A DNA stretch of 64,000 nt from Lachnospiraceae bacterium AM48-27BH (lineage in GTDB: Bacteria > Bacillota > Clostridia > Lachnospirales > Lachnospiraceae). The stretch lies in assembly GCA_003478355.1 (NCBI GenBank), contig QUFC01000014.1:1-64000 (forward strand). The letters are read 5' to 3'. Below are positions 45,175-53,617 of the stretch, piece after piece. The notes beneath the pieces are model-generated. The model was not told the origin of the DNA. It searched no databases and saw only the letters and a list, made by a program, of their open reading frames with translations. A program made the translations under genes and the position numbers. Within the stretch, counting starts at the first letter, position 1, and every line of letters begins with the position of its first letter.

Positions 45175-45255
45175 GGTCTTGCGCAATGCAAGCGTTCATT
45201 GCTGGCTATTGCGGAATATCATTGATAGAATCAGTAGCAGAGAGGAGGAACTATT

Positions 45256-45708
45256 TTGAACAAGGAACAGACAGATATTACAACAGGAAAGCAAATACGT
45301 CATCTGCGGACACAATCGGGAATGACACAAGAGGAATTAGCCGGGGAATTAAATGTTACCCGGCAGGCGCTATCGAATTGGGAGAGGGATGTCAATGAAC
45401 CCGATATAAATACGTTGAAAAAAATCTGCTTTCTTTTTGGAGTCCACATGGATGATCTTGCGAAGGAGGTAATCATAAAAATGGAAACAAATATGGAAAA
45501 AACAAAACGACCGTTTAATAAGTATGATATAGCAATCGGATTATTTTACGCAGTTGGTATCTTTATCGGCATTGGTATTTTCTTTGTGGGTGGTCTGATG
45601 ACAATGTCCGGTACAGGCTGGGGAGCGTCACTATTTGGAGGTTTTTGCTTTGCCCTTGTATTCGGTTTAATATGCCATGCTATTATTACATTAAAACGAC
45701 ATGATTAA
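45256..45708 (+). CDS. Membrane-bound XRE-type regulator
   Basis: A 150-residue protein with an N-terminal XRE helix-turn-helix (MTQEELAGELNVTRQALSNW) and two C-terminal transmembrane helices (about 98-118 and 123-143). It starts with TTG at 45256 after AGAGGAGG. Its position 80 bases after tet suggests it travels with the cargo. The signal it senses is unknown. Confidence 0.8.
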   Translation: MNKEQTDITTGKQIRHLRTQSGMTQEELAGELNVTRQALSNWERDVNEPDINTLKKICFLFGVHMDDLAKEVIIKMETNMEKTKRPFNKYDIAIGLFYAVGIFIGIGIFFVGGLMTMSGTGWGASLFGGFCFALVFGLICHAIITLKRHD

Positions 45709-45759
45709 AATGAAAAAAGCTGCTTGCGGTTAATAAAAAAACCGTTGTGTGGGCAGCAA

Positions 45760-45832
45760 AATTTTAATGCAATAAAGAAAAAGCCAAACGGCGGTTTTGA
45801 CAAAATCAAAGCCGCTGTTTCTTTTTATCTTC
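45760..45832 (+). terminator. Terminator region after the regulator
   Basis: GGCGG and CCGCT flanking TTTTGACAAAATCAAAG form a hairpin ending at about 45815, followed by TTTCTTTTT. It closes the cargo block before the sigma-factor genes. Confidence 0.55.
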
Positions 45833-45887
45833 TCAAGAAATGACGCGGTACCACTGGTAAAAGCGGCGGCTATAGGAGGAAGCCGCC

Positions 45888-46204
45888 ATGAGCTATAAAC
45901 CATATCAACAAATTCTTACATTCTTTGACTTATCAAAAAAAGCCCGACTACCACCGGGGATGTTTCTACCCCTGAATATGAACTTTTAAATCATCTAAAT
46001 ACTGCTGTTAATTCCTTTGCGTCTGTCTGCGTCTTGCAGTCAGGCGCTTTTTTCTGTTTATTCGGGACTTCGCAAAATAGCAGGGCCTTTTATAAAATTT
46101 TTCTCCGATCTTGGTTGCCAAATTGCGGTTTCCATGATTACCCCTGCGAAAGGGAGGAGAACTATCACCCGCCTTTGCGGCTGCGAAGGGAGGTGAGAAA
46201 ATGA
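45888..46204 (+). CDS. Small protein upstream of sigma factor (uncertain, possibly frameshifted)
   Basis: AGGAGG precedes ATG AGC TAT AAA. The frame gives only 33 residues (MSYKPYQQILTFFDLSKKAR) and stops at 45987. Adding one base in the CCC near 45943 continues with TTGDVSTPEYELLNHLN and runs to a TGA overlapping the sigma-factor ATG. The N-terminal part looks real; the longer product is inference. Confidence 0.4.
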
Positions 46205-46635
46205 AAAACTCCTATGAGCAGCGTGTTCAAAATCAGTTTGGCGGTTTTTGTACCAGGGTTTTGAAGAACGAGGCCAACCGTATTCTGAATGAATACGCAA
46301 GGCAGCGTGACCGCGAGAAATCTCTGGATGAACTATCGCCGGACGAGCTGGCACAGGCCGCCTCCTATGACAAGTATTTTCAGGACGAATATGTCTTTGA
46401 AGTGCTTGGGCAGAAAGTGTTTGTGGTCGGTGATCTGCTGGCAGAGGCTCTGTCACAGTTGCCGGAGGACAAGCGGGATGTAATCCTGCTGTCCTACTTC
46501 CTGGGAATGACGGACCGTGAAATAAGCGAACAGCTTAATGTGGTTCGTCAGGCTATCAGTAAACGGCGCAGCGGTATCCTCAAAGAACTGCGTGAGTATT
46601 TGGAAAAGGAGGGATTTGAATGGCCCGAAACATAA
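46201..46635 (+). CDS. Sigma-70-family RNA polymerase sigma factor
   Basis: A 144-residue sigma factor with a short region 2-like N-terminus and a clear region 4 helix-turn-helix (LPEDKRDVILLSYFLGMTDR and EISEQLNVVRQAISKRRSG). It is of the type carried by Tn916 and Tn1549 relatives near the integrase, thought to activate element genes. GGGAGGTG precedes the ATG. It overlaps the next gene by 16 bases. Confidence 0.87.
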   Translation: MKNSYEQRVQNQFGGFCTRVLKNEANRILNEYARQRDREKSLDELSPDELAQAASYDKYFQDEYVFEVLGQKVFVVGDLLAEALSQLPEDKRDVILLSYFLGMTDREISEQLNVVRQAISKRRSGILKELREYLEKEGFEWPET

Positions 46636-46862
46636 GAGAGCCCATACCGCTGCCAGTGATCCTGGCAGCCTCAGAGGGTGACGAGAGAGCCTTAAATGCT
46701 GTACTCAATCATTACAAGGGCTATATTCGTTTCCTCGCCATGAGACCTATGAAAGATGAATATGGCAACGAACACCTCTATGTGGACGAAGATATGAGGC
46801 TTCGCCTGGAGGCTAAACTGCTGTATAGCATTGTAACAGGTTTCAAGGTTCTGCCGGTCTAA
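46620..46862 (+). CDS. Helix-turn-helix protein of conjugative transposons
   Basis: An 80-residue protein (VILAASEGDERALNAVLNHY) of the helix-turn-helix group found beside the sigma factor in Tn916/Tn1549-like elements. It resembles sigma region 2 and may act together with the preceding protein, whose region 4 would be the complement. Translation is coupled by overlap. Confidence 0.75.
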   Translation: MARNIREPIPLPVILAASEGDERALNAVLNHYKGYIRFLAMRPMKDEYGNEHLYVDEDMRLRLEAKLLYSIVTGFKVLPV

Positions 46863-46931
46863 GGTACATATTACAGGCGTGTTTTGTCCTCTCTTTCCTC
46901 GCCTGGTATTTGAACCGGATCGGAGCCATAA

Positions 46932-47176
46932 ATGCACCTTGACAAAGAAAGTCCGGACGATAACTCCGTGACAGCATAGGACAGGCAGATACATTCTCTT
47001 TCGGTGGAGCCATCTGGCAGGTGCGCCATGACCTTTTTAAGCGAGCGATCAATACCATGCCACAAAACAGCTTTGGCAGGCTGTGGGCCATGATACCCAA
47101 AGAGGACAATGATACTCCCTTACAGCCATCAGTTCGAGCGTTGATAGCGTCGCAAGCAATGGGTAGGGCCGGATGA
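46932..47176 (+). CDS. Small conserved-looking element protein (frameshifted near 46967)
   Basis: An ATG at 46932 opens MHLDKESPDDNSVTA and stops. Adding one base near 46967 continues in a frame with DSIGQADTFSFGGAIWQVRH and LFKRAINTMPQNSFGRLW, ending in SQAMGRAG at 47176, 81 residues in all. The composition is protein-like and the frame fills an otherwise empty 490-base gap before the excisionase. Function unknown. The rest of the gap (47177-47353) shows only a short hairpin around GGGGGTGAAATTCCC. Confidence 0.5.
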
Positions 47177-47353
47177 GAACCATGCGGGGGTGAAATTCCC
47201 GTGGAGCCATGCTAATGGCCGTCTGTTTTGTCCTTTTTAATATGGATAAATCGAAAACTTTTTATTAGCAGCTGACAATTCATATAAAGCGCGGCATAAT
47301 GATGATAGAAGTTATGTTTTGTATGATTGATCGGCTGCTGAAAGGAGGACATT

Positions 47354-47560
47354 ATGAACCAGGCCGAAAATCGTACACCTGGCAATGTCCCCGAACAGAG
47401 AACTTACAAGGTTGAAGATATAGCCGTGATGTTAAATATCGGCCGTACTTCTGCATATAACCTTGTGAAAGAGGGACATTTCAAAACCGTTCGAGTTGGT
47501 AATGCCATACGAATTTCCAAAAAATCATTTGACGAATGGTTAGACGCTCAGGCGTTCTAA
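47354..47560 (+). CDS. Excisionase of element B
   Basis: A 68-residue MerR/excisionase-type helix-turn-helix protein (YKVEDIAVMLNIGRTSAYNL and RISKKSFDEWLDAQ). It probably directs the integrase to excision. AAAGGAGG precedes the ATG, and the integrase starts 25 bases downstream. Confidence 0.87.
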   Translation: MNQAENRTPGNVPEQRTYKVEDIAVMLNIGRTSAYNLVKEGHFKTVRVGNAIRISKKSFDEWLDAQAF

Positions 47561-47584
47561 CGGACAAAGAAAGGAAGATCGATC

Positions 47585-48976
47585 ATGGCATCCATCATCA
47601 AACGAAAAAAAGCATATTCTGTTGTTTACAACTACATAGACGAAAATGGAGAAACGAAACAAAAGTGGGAAACCTGGCATACCCATAAAGAGGCTCTAAA
47701 ACGGAAAGCGGAGGTTGAGAACCAGATCAACACCGGTACTTTTCTTCCTCCCAACAATCAGAAAGTATCTGATTTTCTGTATGATTTTGTTTCCACCTAT
47801 GGGGCAAAACAATGGGGCGTGTCCATGTATGACAGTCAAACCGCCCTGATCGCCAACTACATCAATCCGATTATCGGTGATATGGAGGTTCAGGCAATTA
47901 CTCCCCGTGTGGTAGATAAATACATTCAGACTCTCCAAAAGACCCCTCCTGTTTGTAAGAGGAACCGAAAACCGAAAACAGAGTTTATTTCCAATCAGAA
48001 CATTGAGAAGATCATCAAACTTCTCCGCTGTGCCTTTAAGCAGGCTGTCCGCTGGGAGCTGATTGCAAAAAATCCCTTTGAGAATACCGTATTACCGAAA
48101 ACAGAGTACAAGAAACGTGACATCTGGGACGCCGATACCATCCGTATCGCTCTGGACCAGTGTACTGACAGCAAATTGTATGTTGCTATGAACCTTGCAT
48201 TTGCGTGTTCTTTGCGGATGGGAGAAATTCTTGGTCTGACCTGGAAGAATGTCCACATTGAGGATGAAAACATAGCGGCGGATAATGCCTATGTTTACAT
48301 TGAGGCAGAGCTGATAAGGGCTTCCAAACAGGCGATTGAAATGATAGGAGAAAAAGATATTTTCCATATCTTCACTCCGCTTATGCCTAACACCAGCACA
48401 CGGCTGATCTTGAAAAAACCGAAAACAAAATCAAGTGAGAGAAAAGTCTGGCTGCCGAAAACCGTTGCTTATATCCTCCGTGAATGGAAAAAAGCACAGG
48501 ATGAGCTAAAGAGCTTCCTCGGTGAGGAATACCAAGATTATGATTTAGTGGTTGCCCTGCCTAATGGCAGGCCATGTGAGAACCGGATTATTGAGAAAGA
48601 ATTTTCTCTGCTGAAAGAAAAAGCCGGATTGCCTAATGTGGTGTTCCACTCTCTCAGACATTCCAGCACTACTTATAAGCTGAAACTCAACCACGGCGAT
48701 CTGAAAGCCACCCAGGGGGACACGGGCCACGCTGAAATTGATATGATTACAAAAGTGTACGCCCACATCCTCGACGAGGACCGTAAGATCAATGCCCAGA
48801 AGTTTGAGAGTGCCTTTTATGCTAATCCTGATCTGCGGAATGTAAAGCCTCCCCAGGAGCCGGAACAGCCTCAAGCACAAACCTTAGACCTGGCGGCATT
48901 GGTGGAACAGCTCCAAAAATCCCCGGAGCTTGCAAGCACCCTGGCAGCATTGCTTACCGCTCAAAAGGCTGGCTAA
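47585..48976 (+). CDS. Tyrosine integrase of element B
   Basis: A 463-residue recombinase with an AP2-like arm-binding N-terminus (MASIIKRKKAYSVVYNYIDE), a core-binding domain and a catalytic domain. The residues are Arg in LRMGEILGLTW, His-x-x-Arg in FHSLRHSSTTYKL, His in GDTGHAEI and Tyr in ITKVYAHIL. It ends in LAALLTAQKAG. Its 3' end lies about 200 bases from the tRNA-Arg(CCT) fragment at 49173, with arm-type repeats between. Transcribed with the excisionase. Confidence 0.95.
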   Translation: MASIIKRKKAYSVVYNYIDENGETKQKWETWHTHKEALKRKAEVENQINTGTFLPPNNQKVSDFLYDFVSTYGAKQWGVSMYDSQTALIANYINPIIGDMEVQAITPRVVDKYIQTLQKTPPVCKRNRKPKTEFISNQNIEKIIKLLRCAFKQAVRWELIAKNPFENTVLPKTEYKKRDIWDADTIRIALDQCTDSKLYVAMNLAFACSLRMGEILGLTWKNVHIEDENIAADNAYVYIEAELIRASKQAIEMIGEKDIFHIFTPLMPNTSTRLILKKPKTKSSERKVWLPKTVAYILREWKKAQDELKSFLGEEYQDYDLVVALPNGRPCENRIIEKEFSLLKEKAGLPNVVFHSLRHSSTTYKLKLNHGDLKATQGDTGHAEIDMITKVYAHILDEDRKINAQKFESAFYANPDLRNVKPPQEPEQPQAQTLDLAALVEQLQKSPELASTLAALLTAQKAG

Positions 48977-48983
48977 AATCTCA

Positions 48984-49047
48984 AATTAGCAAGAAGTCCA
49001 TTTTTCTTAGCAAGCTCTCCATTTTAGTTCGTTTCCAATTAGCAAAA
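48984..49047 (+). repeat. Right-end arm-type repeats of element B
   Basis: AATTAGCAAGA (48984-48994), CTTAGCAAGC (49006-49015) and AATTAGCAAAA (49037-49047) are three direct copies 22-31 bases apart between the integrase stop and the tRNA fragment. They are probable integrase arm-binding sites. Confidence 0.6.
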
Positions 49048-49131
49048 AATTCATTGTAACGCATAAACAAAAAAGTAACCCTCCAACCCTGGTAGATGGT
49101 TTTAACAAAAGGCTGCGGCTGAACAAAAAAA

Positions 49132-49163
49132 GCTGCAAACCCTTATGAATAAAGGCTTGCAGC
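49132..49163 (-). terminator. Terminator following the third tRNA fragment
   Basis: GCTGCAA and TTGCAGC pair around ACCCTTATGAATAAAGGC, and a T-run follows on the minus strand. Its place and the adjoining GCGTTGTTCGCTGGC match the region beside the fragment at 8074. Confidence 0.65.
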
Positions 49164-49172
49164 GTTGTTCGC

Positions 49173-49217
49173 TGGCGTCCATGAGAGGATTTGAACCTCC
49201 GACCCCACGCTTAGGAG
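49173..49217 (-). other. tRNA-Arg(CCT) 3' fragment between elements B and C (att3)
   Basis: On the minus strand this reads CTCCTAAGCG (anticodon loop CCT), a T arm GGAGG TTCAAAT CCTCT, acceptor strand CATGGAC, discriminator G and CCA. The 5' half is missing. It is 42/45 identical to the fragment at 8074. It is the junction where element B ends (integrase pointing in from the left) and element C begins (integrase tail on the right). Confidence 0.8.
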
Positions 49218-49613
49218 TAGACCCGATACGACATCGGGAAGTGGCATCTAATGCTTAAAAATGCTTGGAAATACAAGGTTTTTCAGCATTTCAAATCCCA
49301 TCTGATACTACGCTGTGATAGCTAATTCAGAGGGATTTTACACCGTCCGATTGGCTCGAAATTAGCAAGTCTTTCGATTTTTGGTGGACGTTGCAAGTGC
49401 AAGTAAATGTCACTATGTAACTTCTCGTGATGCGAAATGATAGGAAATCCTATTCATTCTCGTGTGAGGGTGCGGGTGTCCTTAGACACAGATTTCAGTC
49501 TGTTTTATATATCATTTCAAAATGAATTTTTCAACCAGAATTATTAAGAATTTCAAAGGTTTTTCAGACTCAATGATTCTATGTAATTTAGACCCGCCGA
49601 AGCAGGTCTTTTT
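49218..49613. other. Left end of element C, no gene
   Basis: The segment holds AATTAGCAAGT (49360-49370), the ACCGTCC block shared with element B's left end, and CAAGGTTTTTCA, also shared. No open frame is convincing. It is interpreted as the attachment-site region of element C. Confidence 0.55.
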
Positions 49614-49919
49614 TTATTTCAGCATAATCTCTCTATCCTCAGCGCCGAGCATATAAGCACCCTTGGCAAAAGCATCCCTTGCAAGAAGCTCTGCTACATC
49701 AACCCTATCGAACAGCATCCATATTTCTTTCTCTTTCGGAGTCAGTTCATGGCTATGGTCAAACAAATGCTCAAGTCCCAATCCTTCAAGCAATGCCGAC
49801 TTTGCTGCTTTGTATTCCTCAGCTCTGCCAACATATTCGTCGTTCCTTTCCTTGGAAAATGCCTCGATATTGTCAGCTCTCAGATGCTCGTAATACTCGT
49901 CCATAAAGATTCTATCCAT
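49614..49919 (-). CDS. Small acidic element protein of unknown function
   Basis: A 101-residue helical acidic protein (DRIFMDEYYEHLRADNIEAF), ending AKGAYMLGAEDREIMLK. I do not recognise a function, though proteins like it are seen beside integrases. GGAGG precedes the ATG at 49919, which is chosen over one seven codons upstream. It lies between att3 and the integrase terminator, on the integrase strand. Confidence 0.6.
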   Translation of the reverse strand: MDRIFMDEYYEHLRADNIEAFSKERNDEYVGRAEEYKAAKSALLEGLGLEHLFDHSHELTPKEKEIWMLFDRVDVAELLARDAFAKGAYMLGAEDREIMLK

Positions 49920-49946
49920 ACTCGTTGACCTCCATAACAAAAAAAT

Positions 49947-49997
49947 AAGGGCAGACCCTTTTACAGCTATTGTAGCTATGTAAAAGGATCTGCCCTT
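49947..49997 (-). terminator. Terminator after integrase C
   Basis: AAGGGCAGA and TCTGCCCTT, extended by CCTTTTACA and TGTAAAAGG, form a long hairpin, with TTTTTT following on the minus strand, directly beyond the integrase stop at 50005. Confidence 0.8.
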
Positions 49998-50004
49998 GCA
50001 GTTA

Positions 50005-51377
50005 CTATAATGTTTTTGCCAGCGACTTCAGGAGTGCTGCCATTTCCGGATTTTGCAGAAGCTTCAGAAGAAGTTCTTTATCATCAGCGGAGCTTCCGTT
50101 GCGGCTGGTTGAACCGGCTCAGGCGTTGCCTGTCTGCCTGAGTAGAACGCAGCTTCCATTCTTTCAGCGTTCAGTCTGCGGTCATCGTCGATGATATGGG
50201 AGTAAACATCCGCTACCATCTTGACCTGTGCATGACCGGAATCGCCTTGAACGGATTTCATATCGCCGCCGTTCAGCTTCAGCTTGTAAGTGATACTGGA
50301 ATGTCGGAGACTATGGAAAACCACTTTCGGCAGTCCCTTCTCCTCAATCAGCTTATTGAAAGCACGGTTGATAACCTGCCCCTCAATCGGCTTGCCATTG
50401 GAAGAACAGAAAACCAGATTGAAGTCTACGAACTCGTCACCGAAAAGGTCTTTCAGTTCTTCGATGTCAGCCTTTCGCTGTACCAACATTTCCGCTACGG
50501 TTTTCGGTAAGAACACCTTGCGGACACTTGTTTTGGTCTTAGGAGTTTTGAGAACCAATGCGGTATGCGTACTGGCGAAGGTCGGTGGGAACTTGAACAT
50601 GATGTCCTTACCGTCCAGATCTGCCATCGCTTCACGATTTACTCTCTGCAACTCCTTTTCAACGAAGATGCTTGCCTGACCAAGTTCAATACTGGTGGGG
50701 GAAATGTCAATACAGTCCCAGGTAAGCCCCAGAAGCTCGCCCATTCGCAGGGAACAGGAGAAGGCAAGGTTAATAGCCAGACGAAGAATATCATCGTCAC
50801 AGGCTTCCAGAGCCTTCTGGAGCACTTCTGCTGTCCAGATATCCCTGGTCTTGTGTTCTTCTTTCGGCAGCGTAGCGTGCTCCACAGGGTTTCTGGTCAT
50901 CAATTCCCACTTGACCGCTTGATTGAAAGCATTTCGCAATGTCTTGTGAACCTCTCGGACAGTATGCGGAGTCAGATATTCTGTACGGGCTTTTACATAC
51001 TTAGAAGAAACCGCTTTGACAGAAAGCAAATCTCGGTAATACTTGTCCATGATTCTCGGCGTGACATCCTCCAGCTTCATATCACCGATGAGGGGACGAA
51101 TATAGTTTGCAATCAGGCTCTTTCTGCTTTCATAGGTAGACATCGCCCAGGTGTTCACACCATAGATTGACATATACTCATCCAAAAGATCATTGACGGT
51201 TTTAGCAGAAGGGGGAATAAAGGTTCCGGACTCCTGCTCATATTCAACCTGCAACTTCCTTTTCTTTGCTTCGGCATTCGTTTCAAAGGTTTCCCACTTC
51301 TGACGCTTGTTGCCGTTCTCATCGGTGTATGTATAAACCACAGAATACTTCTTTTTTCTCTTAACGATAGATGCCAT
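50005..51377 (-). CDS. Tyrosine integrase of element C (frameshifted near 50095)
   Basis: About 457 residues. AP2-like N-terminus (MASIVKRKKKYSVVYTYTDE), core-binding domain, and catalytic Arg in LRMGELLGLTW, His-x-x-Arg in FHSLRHSSITYKL, His in GDSGHAQV and Tyr in VADVYSHII. The catalytic part is intact in the main frame. Only the tail is shifted, and adding one A near 50095 restores NPEMAALLKSLAKTL, the tail shared with integrase A and the remnant at 9993. It starts four bases after the three-module gene, in an operon with excisionase and mazF. Confidence 0.9.
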
Positions 51378-51381
51378 GTAA

Positions 51382-52005
51382 TCAGCTCCTTTCCTGTCTA
51401 TCTTCCGCTAACTGGTAGCGGGTCTGATTGTGATACCATTTTTCAAAGCTCTCTTTGGTAGCTCGCTTATACCTGCCAACCTTGATAAGCTCAAAATCTT
51501 CATTGGCAACGATATAGTAAATGGTCTGACGATGTACCCCAAGCATTCTTGCCATTTCCGGCAGACCGTAGGTGGATGCCATAATATCTGCATCCAGTTC
51601 CTGATCCTCTACCGTGCGGTAATCGGTTTGAGAAGCATACCATCTTTCAAAGCTCTCCTTTGTCACTCTGCGCTTGCCCAGGACATCGACCACATCAAAA
51701 TGCCCTTTGGCAACCAGTTCGTAAGCAGTCGCTTCTTTCAGCCCAAGGCGCTGTCCAAGCTCCTCCATTGAATATGTAGTTTTCTTCAATTCCTCGCCGG
51801 GAGGGGTTCCATCGACCTTCTGGTATTTGAACTGATTGGCATACCATTCTTCAAAGCTGTCGATCATCACCCTCATGGTGTTGCCGACAAGAATGGTTTT
51901 GAAGTAATTCTTCTTAATGAGCCAGTATGACTCCGTTTTACCAAGACCGAGCATCCTGCCCATTTCCAGAACAGACATACTCGTGCGTTTTCTCATTTCC
52001 GCCAT
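51382..52005 (-). CDS. Three-module excisionase-like DNA-binding protein
   Basis: A 207-residue protein made of three consecutive MerR/excisionase-type units of about 60 residues. Each has a helix-turn-helix (VLEMGRMLGLGKTESYWLI; MEELGQRLGLKEATAYELV; LPEMARMLGVHRQTIYYIV) and closes with SFE(E/R/K)WY plus Asn/Ser-Gln. It is paralogous to the gene at 18800. Three DNA-binding units in one chain suggest binding to spaced repeats such as the arm sites; role inferred. Confidence 0.8.
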   Translation of the reverse strand: MAEMRKRTSMSVLEMGRMLGLGKTESYWLIKKNYFKTILVGNTMRVMIDSFEEWYANQFKYQKVDGTPPGEELKKTTYSMEELGQRLGLKEATAYELVAKGHFDVVDVLGKRRVTKESFERWYASQTDYRTVEDQELDADIMASTYGLPEMARMLGVHRQTIYYIVANEDFELIKVGRYKRATKESFEKWYHNQTRYQLAEDRQERS

Positions 52006-52122
52006 CGTACAACCTCCTATGTAAAAAATGTAGCCATGTGTTTCTTGTCATGGCTACATTTTATCGAACTCTCAATATGTTTTGAAGTTTGTCGCCGGGT
52101 TGTACGACGCCCTTGACAAATC

Positions 52123-52359
52123 TTACATTTGATGATCCAACCACTCATCAAAACTCTTTTTGGAGATTCTGATACTGCCACCGATGCGGACGCTATGGAA
52201 AACTTTCTTTTTCACAAGGTTGTATGCGCTGGTTCTGCTGATGCCCAGAATATCCTGAATCTCATCAACCGTATAGGTTCTCTTATCAAACTGAACTGCG
52301 TTAGCAGCCATCGCTTCTTCGGTGCGCTGATTCATGGCAGCGATTCTTTCTTCAAACAT
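52123..52359 (-). CDS. Excisionase-family DNA-binding protein of element C
   Basis: A 78-residue protein with an excisionase helix-turn-helix (YTVDEIQDILGISRTSAYNL) and RISKKSFDEWLDHQ at the end, close to the excisionase at 47354. AAGGAG precedes the ATG. It lies between mazF and the three-module gene in the integrase operon. Confidence 0.85.
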   Translation of the reverse strand: MFEERIAAMNQRTEEAMAANAVQFDKRTYTVDEIQDILGISRTSAYNLVKKKVFHSVRIGGSIRISKKSFDEWLDHQM

Positions 52360-52365
52360 TTATGT

Positions 52366-52773
52366 TCACTCCTTCGCTCTCTTTGCTTTATGTTTTGGGG
52401 AACGCTTTTTCAGCTGTTCCATTGCCAGGCTGACAGATAAGGCTTTCTCAATCGCTACCATTTCACGGGGCGTTACCTTACCTAAGTAATTATCAATCCT
52501 GCTTTTATCAATGGTACGAATCTGTTCCAGCTGAACAACGGACGCTTCTTTGAATGCAGGATTGTCGTAAATAACAAAGTGCGTCGGCATATTCGCTTTC
52601 TTATGGATTCTGGTGGTGACCGTTGCCACAATCAATGTGGGAGCGTGTTTATTACCGGTATCGTTCTGAATGACGATAACCGGACGGATGCCGCCTTGTT
52701 CCGACCCAACTACCGGGTCCAGCTTGGCGCAATAAATATCACCACGGCAATATACCCAATTTTCTTTCATCAT
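52366..52773 (-). CDS. MazF/PemK-type endoribonuclease toxin
   Basis: A 135-residue MazF-fold protein (YCRGDIYCAKLDPVVGSEQG, RPVIVIQND, and LEQIRTIDKSRI). The Gly-Ser-Glu-Gln-Gly-Gly-x-Arg-Pro loop and the conserved Arg and Thr suggest an active mRNA interferase. No MazE-type antitoxin is adjacent: the next genes are an excisionase and an XRE regulator. It starts after AGGAGG at 52773, and its stop is seven bases before the excisionase start. Linking a toxin to excision genes could stabilise the element. Confidence 0.85.
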   Translation of the reverse strand: MMKENWVYCRGDIYCAKLDPVVGSEQGGIRPVIVIQNDTGNKHAPTLIVATVTTRIHKKANMPTHFVIYDNPAFKEASVVQLEQIRTIDKSRIDNYLGKVTPREMVAIEKALSVSLAMEQLKKRSPKHKAKRAKE

Positions 52774-52806
52774 GTGCCATGACCTCCTTTCGTTGGCTAT
52801 GTAATA

Positions 52807-52838
52807 ACTGACTGCCAGAAAGGAATCAGGCAGTCAGT
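52807..52838 (-). promoter_or_regulatory. Hairpin in the mazF leader
   Basis: ACTGACTGCC (52807-52816) and GGCAGTCAGT (52829-52838) are a perfect ten-base inverted repeat immediately before the mazF ribosome site. No T-run follows, so it is an operator or a translational control hairpin rather than a terminator. Confidence 0.5.
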
Positions 52839-53286
52839 CCAAAAGTCTATGTGTCCCATATTTGCCACGCACCCCTGGGAAAGAGGCTTACGCCCTCAGG
52901 GAATCACCGAACGACTGATTGCGAATCAGTTCCATAGGAATCTAACCTCTGCCGGGTTCTCCGCCAGCTCCGTAGAGAAGTATCTTTAATCCTGTTGCTT
53001 TCATGGCCGTATTGGGAGCAACCCAATATTTACAAGCCAGTATTGATCGCTGGCATCGGGAGAGAGACAAGCGCTTAATTTATAGAAGAAAGTCGTTCTG
53101 TTTCTCTATCCGATACGTCTCGGCGTACCGCTGATGTGGCTGATGCTCTCGCACCGGCAACAGGAACGTATTCGATGACTGTGTATTCAGTTTTCAAGGA
53201 TCAAGCAGCCGATTTTCTTTGGCTGTATCTAAATTGTACCTGTTCCTCATGCAAGTTTTTATTGCCTCGTAGGTATAGTTTTGAGG
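52839..53286 (-). other. Long untranslated leader of the mazF-xis-int operon
   Basis: About 450 bases with no convincing gene. Several hairpins are visible, for example ATTGGG-TTGCT-CCCAAT near 53018-53040, and a segment CTTGAAAACTGAATAC near 53190 that also occurs in many Firmicute leaders. Two 20-residue frames on the minus strand have no good ribosome sites. Confidence 0.35.
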
Positions 53287-53502
53287 TTATTCACGACCTA
53301 AAAATATGTAATCAAGGGTTGTCTCAAAGCGCACAACCAGTTCGATTGCCAAATCAATAGAGATACCTCTGTTGCCGGTTTCAATTCGTGCAATGGTGTT
53401 TGCGGCAACACCTAACTGCTCCGCAAGCTGTTCCTGTGTAAGCCCATGTTCCTTTCTCAAGGCTTTAATTCTTTTTCCGCTTTCAACCAAGTCGTAATAC
53501 AT
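53287..53502 (-). CDS. Small XRE-family regulator
   Basis: A 71-residue protein that is almost entirely a helix-turn-helix (LTQEQLAEQLGVAANTIARI) and ends LDYIFLGRE. GGAGG before the ATG at 53502 decides the start. It lies between tandem terminators and the mazF leader, so it is probably transcribed by itself. It could be an antitoxin-like or switch regulator. Confidence 0.8.
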   Translation of the reverse strand: MYYDLVESGKRIKALRKEHGLTQEQLAEQLGVAANTIARIETGNRGISIDLAIELVVRFETTLDYIFLGRE

Positions 53503-53617
53503 TTTCGTTCCTCCGTGTTTTTGAATTTGTGAAGTTGCAAAATCAAAAACAGCGGGAGGAGATCGTGCCCGATTCTCAATACCCTTTGCCATCTGCCTGT
53601 CCTCCTTGCAGGCATAA

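Noticed and set aside
46863..47353. A large structured non-coding RNA, suggested by complementary TTGTCCTCT and AGAGGACAA segments
   Set aside because: Most of the stretch is explained by a frameshifted small protein (46932-47176), and the complementarity is only nine bases.
8074..49217. Three functional tRNA-Arg genes
   Set aside because: Each lacks the 5' half: no matching acceptor or D-arm sequence lies upstream of the anticodon loop on the minus strand.
53160..53220. rRNA spacer, because of the CTTGAAAACTGAATAC segment
   Set aside because: This short string is frequent in Firmicute leaders and no rRNA or tRNA sequence is near.
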